From Allantophomopsis cytisporea (taxonomy: Eukaryota > Ascomycota > Leotiomycetes > Phacidiales > Phacidiaceae), in NCBI GenBank assembly GCA_024752435.1, contig CP103029.1:124001-188000 (forward strand): a stretch of 64,000 bases of DNA, given 5' to 3'. Positions 11,301 through 24,236 of this stretch are shown piece by piece. Positions within the stretch are counted from its first letter, which is position 1, and each line of letters starts with the position of its first letter. Both the position numbers and the translations under genes were made by a program. Under the pieces are notes generated by a model, which was not told the DNA's origin, ran no database searches, and saw nothing but the letters and a program-made list of their open reading frames with translations.

Positions 11301-13723
11301 ATGACGCCGAAAAGAGAGGGTTGCGAGGCGGTCAAAGTCCAGCTCGAAGTGTAGGCATCTATTTGCGAATCTTCTTGAAGACATACTCATAGTGAAATAG
11401 GAACATAAATGCGGACATCTTTGCCCCCAAAGTCGCGCCACATATTCCCCGAGCCTGGGAGCGGAGAGCCGTATCTGCTCATGCTCCACGACTCACCGGA
11501 AAACGAGTATGGAAGAGACCGGGACATAAGTCAAAGCCAGACGAAACAACTTATGAAGAGGGCATTGCAGAGCTCGAGAAAGAGGGTACTGGTGCGAGGA
11601 AGAGAGTTCGACAGACAGGGGCACGCGACGCTATCCGCGACGCGACTTGGGATAGCAAATCATCACAAGAGAACAGTGCAAGAGGTAGGATTTGTTCAAC
11701 TCAATTTCGAAGTAGCACTAACAACCATGAAGACATCGTCGATCCAGCACAGCTTTCGCCGGTGAAATCACAGCCCCTAGGTATCATCAAAGGTCTCGGC
11801 ATGGTCGAACCAGAGCATACTGTCCCACGAAAACGAACAAATGTCAATCATATTCTGACGCCCAAGAGGCGCTCAAGACAAGTCACATTGGAACACTTTA
11901 CAAATGCGGCAGCGGGTACACCAGGTAGAGGAGGGAACACACCAAGACGCCAATCCATCCGAAAGAGCATTAGACAGTCAATTATGCCAACCGAAGACTT
12001 CAGTCCGGCCAGACTTCAGTCTCCACAGCTCGGCCTCTTTGAAAGTAAACCAGCCTCATCTCCAAGCCCAAGGAAAAGACCAACACAATCAACTTCTACC
12101 AGGGCGCGAAGCCCTCAGAAACCTGCTATGCAAGATATCAGTGAGATTGCAGAACACTCTCTGATCGAAGCAGTCAAGGAAGGGGGGTCTAGAAAGAGCT
12201 TGCGAAGAAGAACCAGGTCCATGCGGTCAAGTTCAGTGATGGAGATTGCCGAGTCGTCAGAGATCACAGTCGAAAGCATTCTGTCCGAGCCATCTGTGGT
12301 TCCTCTTTGGCAACCCCAACCAGAAGAGCTTGGAAAGCCCGAAGAACCAACCGACACTGTAATGGAGGATACGGATGATGGGCTGATGGAACCTGGAGTT
12401 CCTGTGGATGATGGACAGTCCAGTTCTCTCGAGGTGTCCGAGCCAGTAACTGAATCTGTGTTTATTGAGGAATCAATCGTAGAGACAGAGACAGAGGCAG
12501 AGCAGCCTGCTGAGGTGGAGCCTGCTCAGACGGTTAAAGCTGTTGAATTTGATGAAGCGATTGCGATAGACAAGCCTGTTGAGGCCGTTGAGTTCATCGA
12601 GGACGCCCACAGCGGATTCGAGTCGCCAAAGACAACGATCGATATCGAATCTCCATCCCCAGCTTCCACAGATTCTAGCTTGTCAGAAATCTCTACACCT
12701 GAGCTGGACCGTATTGCCGATCTTCCATCCGAACAACTTCTTGTTGAACAGGCTGCCCAGCCTTCGGCGGATGACACTGATTTAGGGTTTATCTCACCAA
12801 TTAAGACTTCCGAGGCGCTTAAATTGATCAGTAGTCCTACAGTTGCTCCCGCTCAATCCGAGCGCGATGAGCAGATGCAAGATTCCACTCTTTCGGAAGC
12901 TCAGCAAAGTATCAGCTCGGCTGAGACAACCACAGACTACCACAAGGATGACACGGATATGCTCCTGAATTTTCTTACACGTGTCAAAGCTGATAAAGCT
13001 GCCAAAGCACAACAGTCGCCTCCACGTCCAAGACGTAAGCGTTCGCTTCCACATTCTCCTCTCCGTCTTCCACTTGGAGATGTGGATTCCAATTTGTCGC
13101 CTTCACCCAAGAAGTCCTTGGCGCCAGACTTCGATGCTATAATCGAGGCACCACCATCTCCTTCCAAAAACCCATCCACCATACCTTCTAAGTCGAAACG
13201 TGATAACCCTCTACGCACGGCTTTGCCTGACGAAGACACTGCAACTATCAATACTCCAATTCGTCGTAGTGGAAGGACAAGACTACCTGTCAAAAAAGAC
13301 CCCGTCACCGGCCCGAGTCTGATCCCTGTCCGGAGACTCGGCCAAGACGCCGAAACTACTGTGACTCTAAAGCGCAGTGCTGACAAGGAGCTGGCTGCCC
13401 TTACTAGAGTCAACACAAGAAAAAACAAAGGCGGGGCGTTAAGTGCACTTGATGTCTTAGCCAAACAGGCTGAAGCCAAGGATGATCCAATCCTTAGGCA
13501 GAAGCTACTTAAGGATGCTTTCAACGATAAAGAGAAGAGAAAGGCTGGTAAAAAAGCCAAGACGGTAGTCTGGGCCGAAGAGCTGGTCCATTTCCAAACT
13601 GACGAGAAGAAGACGGAGGAAGTGAAGGAGAAGAAAGAAGTGAAGGTTGGTGTTAGGTCGAAGATTGCACTAGGTATGGGCAATGGGACACCGGCACCGA
13701 AGAGGATGAGGGGTAAGGCTTAG
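11301..13723 (+). CDS. Unrecognised Ser/acid-rich protein, probably nuclear (790 aa)
   Basis: I do not recognise this protein. Exon 1 (11301-11350) begins MTPKREGCEAVKVQLE; a 50-bp intron (11351-11400) leads into one long open exon ending at 13723. Residues 1-140 are basic and include HIPRAWERR and APRLTGKRVWKRPGHK. Residues about 140-240 are rich in Ser-Pro/Thr-Pro and Arg (ILTPKRRSRQVTLEHF, TPRRQSIRKSIRQSI), residues about 270-480 are strongly acidic with many Ser/Glu/Val, and the tail turns basic again. The most structured-looking part is C-terminal: RRSGRTRLP (about 637-646), SLIPVRRLG, TRVNTRKNKGGALSALDVL (about 685-703) and KTVVWAEELVHF (about 738). The many S/T-P sites and basic clusters suggest a phosphorylated nuclear or chromatin protein; that is inference. 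The frame from 11401 to 11761 is fully open but lacks any ATG, so a start-based gene finder would drop the first 137 residues. Confidence 0.75.
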
Positions 13724-16700
13724 TATAGATTGTACGCGTTACTGGGTTAGAGTGAGTGTGAGTTCGAAGGTTGTCAGCGTCATGGATTCGTGTAAGTGTG
13801 GGTGGTTACTGTTTAAGACTTTGCTGCATTTTGGCGTTAGATAACCCGGCGTCGGCCTCTGAAATTAGCGAATTTGATGTTTTGTTTGCTTCTAATGAAT
13901 TGTGGCTTTCCGGTACTTTCCCGTTTTTCTCTGTCTGTTTTTAGCTACGGATCACTGGGATTGTATGGCTTTCGAGATCGTACAGCTCTTGACATCTGTA
14001 CTTCTTTGAGTGCCCAGATGGTTTGCATAAGAGTAAGGCCATCAGTTTCCGCTCGGCTTATAGTGACTGAACAACGTCTCGACGACACTCCCTAGATTTG
14101 GATATGTGGACGATTTTGCAACGGTCGTAGAATATACCGGTATCCGGGTGATCCACTATCAGGTCAACGAAGCGTTCACGCAACGCCTCCCGCATGGTCT
14201 AATCGCGGTGTGACATGAGATCATATCTGCCTTCTCAATAAGGAATCCAATGCAAAAGGATATATCACTTGATGAATTGATTGTCATACGAGCGATGCAG
14301 GTATCGTGGGCCATTGTCCACAATTGAGCACGACTGCTGATATCTCATTCCAACCCACTCGGCCTCAAAAGATTGACAGTTTTACTACATCTGATCTGAC
14401 ACACAATTGAAGTGGATTGTTCTCCGAAGTTGTGGACTCTTATCAGCTCGATACATGGCAAAGACGTTGAAACAGATGAGCCTCAGCATATCAACGGCGT
14501 CCGAGCGTTGAGTACAGGCCGCATATTCGCATTGATCAATTGAGATGTTGATGTTTTCTGCTAATCCACATTTCTGGGAGAAGAAAAAATCAAATCGTTG
14601 CTCTCTATGATCCACAAATCTTCAAGAATCAAGAGTTAAACAACTTGGGCATCATTCCTTGACTCAGATCTCCACTGGATGCACTTCTTCTCCATCGAAT
14701 ATGCACCTTCTCATCTTTATTTTTGTGGACTTGAAAATCTTGAAGGCTGGAAGAGACACATGATGCAAATTCAAGAATGATAAGGAGAAGAAGATGCTTG
14801 TAGACTCGAACCGAGTTGTCCTTTGCACCTCGTGATTCAGTGTCTTGGATTCGATGTTTCGGAGAAAGCCATAAACGCCTTTCCATGATTGGCATGCTGT
14901 CTTTCCATATTGAATGTCATGCACAATCTAGATGTTATCATGACAAGTTTTGCAGATCTCCATGCCATGTGGTTTGTGATACATCATTTGGGATTAGGAA
15001 TTCCATCATCCAACTGATTAGCCTCGTAGAGGGCACTCTTAGTCAATACAACAGTACTTCTGACATCTTCGCTTTTGTTATCCCAGTACAAATGTGTCAA
15101 ATGTCAAGATATTGTTGCATGCAGAGGACAACACTTCATGCATTGAAAAGAAAGCCGAATACTACCTGACAGAAATGGAGCACTAGTATATATGTATTTA
15201 GCAAGCGAAAAGCATCAGAGAAATACAACATCAAGTTAGGAACCACGACCAACATTGCCTTTGAGGTTTTGGTGTTGTATGATACACACTCATACCCACA
15301 AAGGATTTCCTTCTAGACTCTCGCACCAACGTCCATAATCCATACCCACCCCACATTTTCGACATCAACCCAATTACTGCAATATACAATCCTCGAGTCT
15401 CATCTACTTATTACTCAGGGATAAGGCAGCAATACTGTGTCGGCCCTGCGACACATGCATAACATACTGGGTACATATTTTACCGCTTCTCCTTTATCTT
15501 TTGAGTGTGAAATCCGCATGTACTCCGAGGAGCGACCTAGGTGCGAGCACCAATCCGACATAGAACCATGTCTCCGGATCTCTTGTTGGAAAATCTTCTC
15601 GCTTGACCCCTTCGATCCACTTCTTCTTGGACCCAGTTGTTTGCCATGTGGTTTGCTTCGGGTATCTGCAATTGGCTCACCAGCCACTCGTCTTTTGCGA
15701 GTCGCTACGAGGGGCCATGAGACATCCACAGCAGCCATATTCCCGACGTCGGTATTCGAAGGCTCATTTGACAAAGAGGCAAAATTGCTCATGGGGGCGC
15801 AGCTCAGTTGAACTTTTCATCAACTGCGCTGTGTGGACCGTACGCAGTATGAGTAGCTTAGGTCAAGCATTGGGTCGTTTGATCATCCGATGGATCTACT
15901 TACGTGTCTTGCGTTTCTGTACTTGCAATGTGCGTGAGGTGTGCGATGGACTGAGGTACCGGGCACGGAGTATTCGACCAGCATACGTACTGCGTACATG
16001 AATGTCGATTTTGAGTTTCATAATGACCGAGGCCGAATAGCTTAAAGGGAATGCCGGCGACTACCGGTAGGGCGACGTTGGAAACATAAAGTAACCCGTA
16101 AGTGGTCTACCTTGGATCGTGGCATTCTCTATATCAAACAGAAAGAACTGTAAGATTGCTTGATAATGTAAGGTCAATGGTATGGTGTTCAGAGCGAGGG
16201 TAGAAGGCGAGGAGGTCGTGGGATGCAGCTCATGTTGGAAACTTTGGATCATGCAAGGGTGAAGTGTTATGTTGTGTCTTTTACAATTATGCACTGATCA
16301 GCCGTAGCAATTTATGGTTGCGGATTATTTGCATGTCTATACAGAGAGCATGCACCTTGTGAGCCTTTGATGGGTGAGATAAGATTCGCTCTTCATTCTC
16401 TAACTTTCTCCTTGTTCTTTGAAGATATTCTTGGCCCGAGAGGGACATTGGGCAGAGGAGATGGTAGAGAAAAGTTGAAGATGCAGACACAGATCCAGAC
16501 GGACGGCAAGGTATGGTATGACTCTGAGATTTCTTGTGTATACGATGAATACGAGACCTCCAAGGTAGATTCTTTCATGGCTTGTAGTAACTCTTACTTA
16601 TAATCTTGAAAGCCACCGCCAAGACATCTTGTTCCCTTGCCTTGGCTGAGACTTATTACCACTATGAAGTAAGCGGACCGAACGCAACGAGAACGAAGAC

Positions 16701-17992
16701 ACTTACTTTCCAGTCTTCTTTCCGCTACATTGACTTCTTATATTTTTGATTCCGAATCATTCCAGTGCTTATTCTCATGCACAACAATAGCAATTCCCTT
16801 TCTACTCGATTCCCCTTGTACTACCATACACGTAGTATATGGCGTCCACAGAGGCGCTGGATGGGTCAGATCCATACACAGTACGCATACACATCACATA
16901 CTTATTCGACATCCATAGCACACCTATGCATCAATCACGCCGCACGCATCACCCACCCAATTATAATATCCGTACAATTCGTTGACTGCATAGTAATTCT
17001 GTTCATAACTACAATAGCCATACACAAATTCACGATACGAGAGAATCACTCCCAACGCGGTGGGACCGCAGTCTTACGGGCAGGCGAAAACCAGAGATGC
17101 CAGCATCACCACGCACAACACTAGACCATGCAGGACTCTCTTACTTTCTATCCTTTCACCTTTCAACAAGCCCCCCATGCTGAATAGAGAGGCCCAGGGA
17201 AAGGATCATAAGAGGACCAAAGAGATGGAGATGTTTGGATGTCTCGCCTTCTTCACGCCTTACCCTCTGTCTCTCATTCTTCTCGGGTTCGGGTCCACCG
17301 TCTCTGAGACCTTCTGGTATTAAAACCCGGACCCTCCGTCGTCAATATCGACTCTTCATTCCCAAACTCTAATCCCCACTATCGACCACGCCCATTTAAC
17401 TTTTCCCCTCCCTGACAGCTGACAGTATACCCTGTCAAACCTTCAAGGCTGAGGTGAAATCCATACCAGCGTCCAGCAGAGTACTCCCAGCGTCTATTCA
17501 AAGTGCTCGAACTTTATTTTCAGCGCTCTGCTTTATTAGACGTACCACTTCACCCTGACCCTAACGCCGTAAGCCAATCCTCTATCGTGATAGAAAGACA
17601 GGAAGAGAAGAACACACCAGCGTCCAGCAGAGTACTACTAGCGTCTCTTCAAAGCATCCGAACTTTATTCTCAGCGCTCTGCTTTATTAGAAGTACCGCT
17701 TCACCCTGACCCTAACGTCGTAAGCCGTTCCTCTACCGTGATAAAAAGAGAGGAAGAGAAGAAAAAGCAAAGAGAGATCTCACACCCAACCATCCAATAT
17801 CCAACATCCAACAAAGCTTGTATCTAACTGAGGGCACCTCCGGTATCATCCAACAGCAAGAAACTACAACTAGGAACGAATCATCATCCAATTGTCTAGT
17901 CTCGAGGTCACGCAGTCACGGGAGCTTGCAGCTTCGAATTTCCGGATTCAGATACCAACTCAAGTTGCGAGACTCCAGCCGTGAAAGAGGCA
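13724..17992. other. 4.3-kb interval without a supported gene
   Basis: No frame here shows a recognisable domain. Overlapping opposed ORFs at 15415-15811 (about 125 residues each) resemble chance openings. From about 17300 the DNA becomes pyrimidine-rich on the plus strand and contains the 151-bp tandem duplication. That end probably contains the promoter and leader of the small gene at 17993. Confidence 0.55.
17465..17764 (+). repeat. Two tandem copies of a 151-bp unit
   Basis: Copy 1 begins at 17465 and copy 2 at 17616, both with ACCAGCGTCCAGCAGAGTAC. Both keep the block CAGCGCTCTGCTTTATTAGA, and later CACCCTGACCCTAACG or CACCCTGACCCTAACGTCG. They differ at scattered positions. Each copy contains complementary AGCAGAG and CTCTGCT about 50 bp apart, and a small AAAG...CTTT hairpin between them. 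The array ends about 230 bp before the small Cys/His gene. It is not a microsatellite and encodes nothing I recognise. Confidence 0.9.
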
Positions 17993-18373
17993 ATGTGTGA
18001 ATACATCGAAGTTCACTATCGATGCAGACACACTCGTCATCTAGTCGAGTCGTTATGCGATACTTATTATCGGACGTGGAAAAGATGTCCAACTGTTGTG
18101 GTAGATATCAAACACAAGTATGTGAATCCCCTCATCTTATCATTCATTCACTACACGGAAGCAGCCACACCAAACAAAAGCAACTCCAGCATGTCTTTCT
18201 TCCTTACACGTTTTTTTGTTTTGTTTCGCCCTTTTTCACGTTTCTCTTATTGGGACTATCATCTCCATGACCAACTTGTACTTCAATATTAGCCACAGAT
18301 CACTGACTATTAGAGTTCCAGGGCAGAAGAAAATTGCGGTTTGTTGCCCTTTCATCCTCTTCCTCCCCGATGA
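17993..18373 (+). CDS. Small Cys/His-rich protein, probable
   Basis: Exon 1 (17993-18117) encodes 41 residues starting MCEYIEVHYRCRHTRH. It continues with VESLCDTYYRTWKRCPT, a spacing of Cys and His typical of small fungal proteins that open with MC.Y....Y.C.H and probably bind zinc. A good donor (AA|GTATGT) follows, and a CTGAC branch point lies just before two possible acceptors. Using the AG at 18314-18315, exon 2 (18316-18373) adds a short tail with EENCGLLPFHP, giving 60 residues; related small proteins often have an E.CG.C element there. Using the AG two bases earlier gives a 76-residue product ending at 18419. The intron would be about 198 bp, long for this window. Its function is unknown, and neither model is proven. 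Confidence 0.5.
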
Positions 18374-21300
18374 TTACCGGCAAGTCGAGGTCTCTGGATG
18401 TTTTCTTGGACGGGGATAAATATCCCTGCCGACTCACTGCACTTCCAACGGTTGCTAATCATATGCATGCGCGCATACAGGCGATTGCAGGAAACCAACA
18501 TCTTCCCATGCAGAATGGATTATCAGTGGCACTCGGAGTCTCCAAACTTAGGACATTGCTCTCACTACCATTCTCAGTATTCTCGCTACTCCTTATCGTC
18601 GCCTTACCCCGCGAGATCCTTTTATCGGTTTTAACCCATCTTATCATGCTCGTTCTCAACATCATGCGAAATGAATCAGATATCCGTCGGCACCAATTTC
18701 TTTTCTTTTGTTCAACCAAATGCAGAACCAGTCAGCAAGAGGCTTCGATCTGTTACTTTTTATCTTATATGCAGAGTCTTGGAGCAGGACTTCGGTGGGA
18801 CCAGGCAATAATGAGGCGCAAGGAAAGGATCACTGCTCAGGGCGTACGGAGGTGCATGTAATACATAAGTGCACGTGTTGAAAGAATGATACCAATCACA
18901 TACACTATAAATATCTGCTCTCCCTCTTCCTACTTGGACATGAATTTTCGGTCACATAGGATTATACCCACTGCATATTCAAGCACCCATGTCAGCAGCG
19001 CCTATCACCCGGCTTCCGCACAGTTCCCGAACCCGTCGCATATGCATAGAATCCTGTACTTTATTGAGCGGTGAATCCCCATATTCGACAACTTTCCAGC
19101 CTCAAAAATGCATGAAAAGCCGTGGCTTGGAAGATTGTTGATTATTTATTCTGATGCAGTCAGTCAAAGCATTGCCCGTGGCGCCGGTGGTGTAGTACCG
19201 CCTGCCAGGTCACGATGCGAATCGATTTCCATGATCCACTCGCTAGAGCACACCAGATCATTTGCAACCCACCACATCCACTTCGTATCATGCACTGCCT
19301 TCGCTAACAAATCGTCTGCTGAACTCGAGACTGGCAGCTCCAGGGTGTCAGGTCTGTCCTTTCAGTGGATGTGGCCTTTCAACCTCTGACTGTCTATAAT
19401 CTGACTATGAGACCACAACGTAATCGAGAGGAGACATAGGGAGAGACCGTGTGTGTCAATGTGTCAGTTGCTATCGTTGTCATTGGCAATGTTTGATCTG
19501 CAGCACGTTTTACTGGAAGATTCATGAGGTCACTGACTTGGGGGCGAAATGATACATATTAAGTTTTATGACAGAATAAGGGATGAAGAATAAAAGCAAC
19601 GAAGATCTTGATGCTGGAGCAGAAGGGCAGACAGGCAGATAGGGAAAAGGCTGCAGAGCCCGGAAAGTTGGGAAGTGTGGCGTTCTCCCACCTACTACCC
19701 ATTGTAGTTCTGGGATCTGCCATACTTCTATGCTTTAGGGGGGTTATATGAGGACTCGGATGATTAACAAGACAGCTTAGAGCATGCTTGCCTATGCGTG
19801 ATTAAAGTTCTCACAGCATTATTTACGATCGCTTAATGAGATCAATTAATGTTTTGGAAAACCCTTTCTGGGGGAATGGATAATGGAAGCAAAAGCACCG
19901 GTTTTTGTAGATTACCACTGCATATTGAACGAAAAACACAAATGAAGTAGTCACGCTCCATTGAAATCGATGTCAATGTCCTTCACGAGACCATGAACAT
20001 ACTCCTCAGTTCGGAGTATGGTGATCCATCATGCCCGTGAGCCATGACTCGAAATATGTTAGGATGTAATATATACCAAACGTCAGGGATTGTACTCGTT
20101 TAAAGCCCAATGGTTTTCTCAAATGCGGCATCCTTCCTCTTATTACTATCCTATGAAGCTAAGCTTGGTAAACCTCGAATTCAAATGAGACGCGCATATT
20201 CACTAGGTAGTTCATGGTATGAATGGTACCAGCATTAGAAGCGGCCCGTTGCAAGCCACGCTACTCACCCTTCTTCAGAACCTTAACTGCTCCTTAACCC
20301 TTCAAGACATTGTTCATTCTAAGCTACCCAAAGCCATCCCGTATTTTATCTCCCGCATCCTGGAGTCAGCTAGTGCATGTGAAAGCTTACTGTGTGTGAT
20401 CAGTAACTGTTCCTTATTGTACGCTCATCACTTATTCCCGAATGTAGCCTCTACCGAGCAACCTAGATGACGGGTAAGTATCATGTACTTCTCAAATGTG
20501 CATAATATACTATCAGTCAACCCCTATTGATACCCGACCTACCCAAGAACAAATAAGATCTATATAATATCTTCTATGCAGGAACACGTACTACCTTGTC
20601 CGATCTACCGGTTCAAGTGGCTCCAGATACACAACAGGAGGGAGATGGAACCTAACGACGAGTACACAGTCCACCGGCTATCAGAAGAACTGCAGAGAGT
20701 AGGACAAGTTACCAAGGTGATCTTGGCTATCACGTCTTTGAAACTTCAACAGTTGCCGCTTGCTGCATATCAATTAACTCCGTAGCCAGGATCAGATAGT
20801 GACCATCCATTGAAATACCCCAGAACTCCACAGGGAACAAAGCCGATACTGGCAACATCGGATTCCTACAGGAAGTTGCAAGCTTGATTCTAAATCCCCA
20901 TCTTGCACATCCTCACATAATGGTGTTGCGGCATTGTTGTTGGAATCAAGTGTTCAATCGTACTGAGCCCAAACTAGAGGGATTACTGAAGGAAGATATG
21001 ACAGGTTCCTCCACATAGCCGGGATGGTGAATGAGACAATGAGACATTGAAGATCAACTGGCCAGGGAAGCTTAGACTGCCAGACGGGGGCGGCGACATT
21101 TGTGGAAGTGCAGCCGGAGAAACGAAACAATGTGCGCAATAGAGCAGGGTGGATGATAAAGGACAGTGCTTGAATGCAACGTCCAAGATGACAGCGGCAT
21201 TTCACAAATACAATATACGGTGCCAAAGATGAGAATTGTTGGAACTTTTTGGAGATTAAATGGCATAGATATGCAGTTTCATTATGCTTTATCTGCATAC

Positions 21301-21467
21301 TTAAGACATTTGGTTACGTGATTTTACCGATCAATATAGGCAAAGACCTCGATATCAAGGAAGTAAAACCCAACGACAGCATCAAGTATTAAGAGATACA
21401 CCTATACACGATCTGGGAAGAGGATGTTTTTGTAGTAATGATTGCATCCCCATTTAGTGTACTTCTA
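18374..21467. other. 3.1-kb interval without a supported gene
   Basis: I see only short, overlapping open frames with no domain signal and no strong repeat. The right end should contain the 3' untranslated region of the TFIP11-like gene, whose stop codon is at 21468-21470 on the minus strand. Confidence 0.55.
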
Positions 21468-23934
21468 CTATCTCTTGTGTGCCATATCAACCAACTCGTT
21501 AGTATCGAGGTCAACAGGGCCCCACACATCCTTCTTCTTCTGAGCAAAGACAAGATCGCCCTGTATGTACACCAATACACCGCCTTTTCCATTGGTAGCC
21601 GCTGTGATTCTACTCAGCGGTTGCCCAGTCAAACTATGAGCTTTCCTCTCACTGACGAACAATAAGTCATGTCGCATACACCAGTCCTCCAACACATCCT
21701 TGAGTGTAATCTCTTGCACCACCACCTTTGGAGGAGCAGCAGATGGAGGTGCTGGAGCTGGTGTTGAACTGCCGGAGATACGTTCCGAAGGTAAAGGTTC
21801 TCTCTCTGGAGCAGCAAGTTTGGTTTTCACGTCAGCCCCGAGGTCAAGCGCATCATTGATCATCTGTAGACCCTTCTGCCATTGGCTTTCGACTGCAGGC
21901 ACATTATTGAGAGAAGACGGAAGAACAGTCTTCCACCACTCAAACCATTGACCGACCTCTTCATAATTCACGCCATCGGAAGTGAGCCACTGATGAAGAA
22001 TGTTGTGCCAAAGCGGGAATACCTCCTCAACAATTACTTGTCCTAATAGACGGGGACTGAGGAAATCTTTCCAAAGGAAAATGTGTTGGAGGTACTTCAG
22101 GCAGGGCTCTTGATCTTGTGGATCAACCTGGAAATGTGTGCGCAGATACAAGCCCATTCGTGGCAATAAATGTCTTACCACCATCTTTTGGAAGTCATCA
22201 CCAAGAACTTGTTTCCAGTCCTTCAAACCAGGAATTACGCCATCTTTGAAGTCCCAAGTATCAATGACGACCCTAAACTTGCGTTTCACGTCACTTACCA
22301 GCCCGTGAGAGCTCTTTGGATCATGATGATGATCTGCAAGAAACTGTAACCATGGGAAAAGCCAGTGATGTGGCAATGCACCGCTTCTTCTCTTCTTCGG
22401 ATTCCACGAAGAAACAGCTTTCTCCAGCTTCTGAACAATTAGCTGTTCATATATCTGGGAGCTAATAAAAGATGGTAGAAGACCGTCCCATTGTTCCATC
22501 AGTGTCAACAGAGGTCTCGGTTCGTGTACGTCCCACTCATTTGTGATTGCTGTTCGGATTTTTGGTAGCCATATTGTGTATATCATTGTCTCGTAAGGAC
22601 TCTGCTTTGAGTGCGAACGATCAGATAAAAATCCATTTGTTGATAACGCAGATCTGGAGTTGGCTCCTAGAACGGCTTTGATTTTCTGGAGTGCTGGTGC
22701 CAGGTTGTTAAGTTTAGGGTCCTCGAGAGGCTGCCACCCTTCTGTGGCATCTCGAATGAATGGTAGCACAGCTGCGACGGCAATTCCGGAAAGCTCATCT
22801 TGTGGTAAGATGCCTAACTCACTCATACTGCCGAGTCCAAGGAGCTGCTGAAGCACAGGATCAAATTCCCGTTTCTCAACAGCATCTGCTAAAGCCCGGA
22901 CAATAACTGTAGCATCCTTCATTTGTGAAAATTCGGCCTGCTTCCTCTCAAATGCTAGTTGCTCTTCCTCGATCTTCATATCTACCCATTTCTTCTGATC
23001 CTGCAAATTCTTCCACTCTTCCACAAATGCACTGAGATCATTCTGTGCTCGACGAGCAATTTTCATGTTCTCCTTACTCTCCTCACTTTCTTCTTTTCCA
23101 CTAGTAGGTGTAGTTGCTCCAGTAGGCGTCATTAGTCCGGAGGAAGACGTAAGCATTTTCTTTCCGGGACCTGTCATATCCAAAATAGGAGTAAAAGCAT
23201 CTGGGATCTCGAGACCTGGTGCAGCCTGTTGTATTTCAGACACTGTATGGTATTTCGTCTTGGCCCTTTTTGGTGTACTCATGCCACTTCCAGTAGCTTT
23301 TGCCAGTGTCTTCTTCCTGGCTTTCCTAGCCTTTACAGCCTCATCCCCAGAATCCTCGAGTACTATACCCTTGAGTTTCGCTTGACGTTTTTCCTCTTCC
23401 TTTTCTTGTTTGGATTTCTCCTTGACAGCACCCAACCCAACACCCTGAGGTCGCAGTTGCACTTCAATTACGCCGCTTCTTCCAGACCCATCCTTCCCTA
23501 ATCCTTGACCCTCCTTGTATCCCATCTTGGCCATCATTCTAGCAGCAAATGACCCCGTGTTGATTCCCGCCCCCTTAGCAGCTTTCGCGCCACCACCACG
23601 ACCACCTTGTAAACCCGAAGTAGGTGTGCCAAAAGCACTAGGCCTGGAAACCCGCGGCGCAGATTCATCATCCTTTACTGTGTCTGATAAAATAGGCGTA
23701 CCTGCAGAAGAAGGAACAAAACCTCGTCCCAAAGGTGTTCCAGCACCCATAGAAAATGTAGACTTCGAGGGCGCAGGACTCTGCCAGCCCAGACCAGTAG
23801 CAGGTTTGTTCTGAGCTCCCAAGCCAGCTTGTCCTTGAGGCTTAGCACCTAAACCGAGGCGACCTCGTAGTCCAGCAGTGGCCTCTACATCCCCCGCATC
23901 ATCAACCTCTTTGTCGTCCAGTTCTTCGTCCTCC

Positions 23935-23965
<31 letters not shown>

Positions 23966-24236
23966 GCGCTTCGCCAGCCTTAGCAAATACCATACCCTTC
24001 CCCCTCAAACTCCTACTCTTCCATCTCTTCACACCCCCCTCATCCTCACTCTCACTCCCAAAGACGCCAAGCGCCGCACTCTCCTTGGCATCCCTCCCCG
24101 TCCGCCGCCTCTTCCTCGGATTATAATCCTCGAACTCATCTGCGCCCGGATCCGCATTCGGGAAGCCGAAGTCGTCATCCAGATCCTCCGAATCCGACGA
24201 AGACCCCGCAGCGTAAGCGTTCATCCTATTCGCCAT
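21468..24236 (-). CDS. TFIP11/Ntr1-family G-patch splicing factor
   Basis: Single exon, 922 residues. The N-terminus (MANRMNAYAAGSSSDSEDLD) is acidic and contains a run of about ten glutamates near 95-110. The G-patch lies at about 229-275 (FAARMMAKMGYKEGQGLGK), with its glycines intact. The middle and C-terminal half form the GCFC/TFIP11 helical region (ALPHHWLFPWLQFLADHH, PRMGLYLRTHFQVDP, HIFLWKDFLSPRLLGQV), and the end has the GGVLVYIQGDLVFAQ block. Yeast Ntr1/Spp382 and human TFIP11 use the G-patch to activate the DEAH helicase Prp43/DHX15, which takes apart the lariat spliceosome; the protein acts in the nucleus. The start is the first ATG in frame; upstream in-frame codons are not ATG. 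It is divergent from MRP10 over 242 bp. Confidence 0.95.
23929..23961. repeat. TCC trinucleotide run encoding poly-Glu
   Basis: Tandem TCC units on the plus strand read as GAG/GAA codons in the TFIP11-like gene. This is a coding microsatellite likely to vary in length without breaking the frame. Confidence 0.9.

Noticed and set aside
12937..13683. 248-residue minus-strand frame opposite the unknown 790-residue protein
   Set aside because: Ser/Leu-rich shadow of the charged coding strand, with no domain.
15415..15811. Overlapping opposed frames of about 125 residues
   Set aside because: Both strands are open at once, neither shows a motif, and no splice partners were found.
18334..18861. 175-residue plus-strand frame
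   Set aside because: Overlaps exon 2 of the better-supported small Cys/His gene in another frame and has no recognisable motif.
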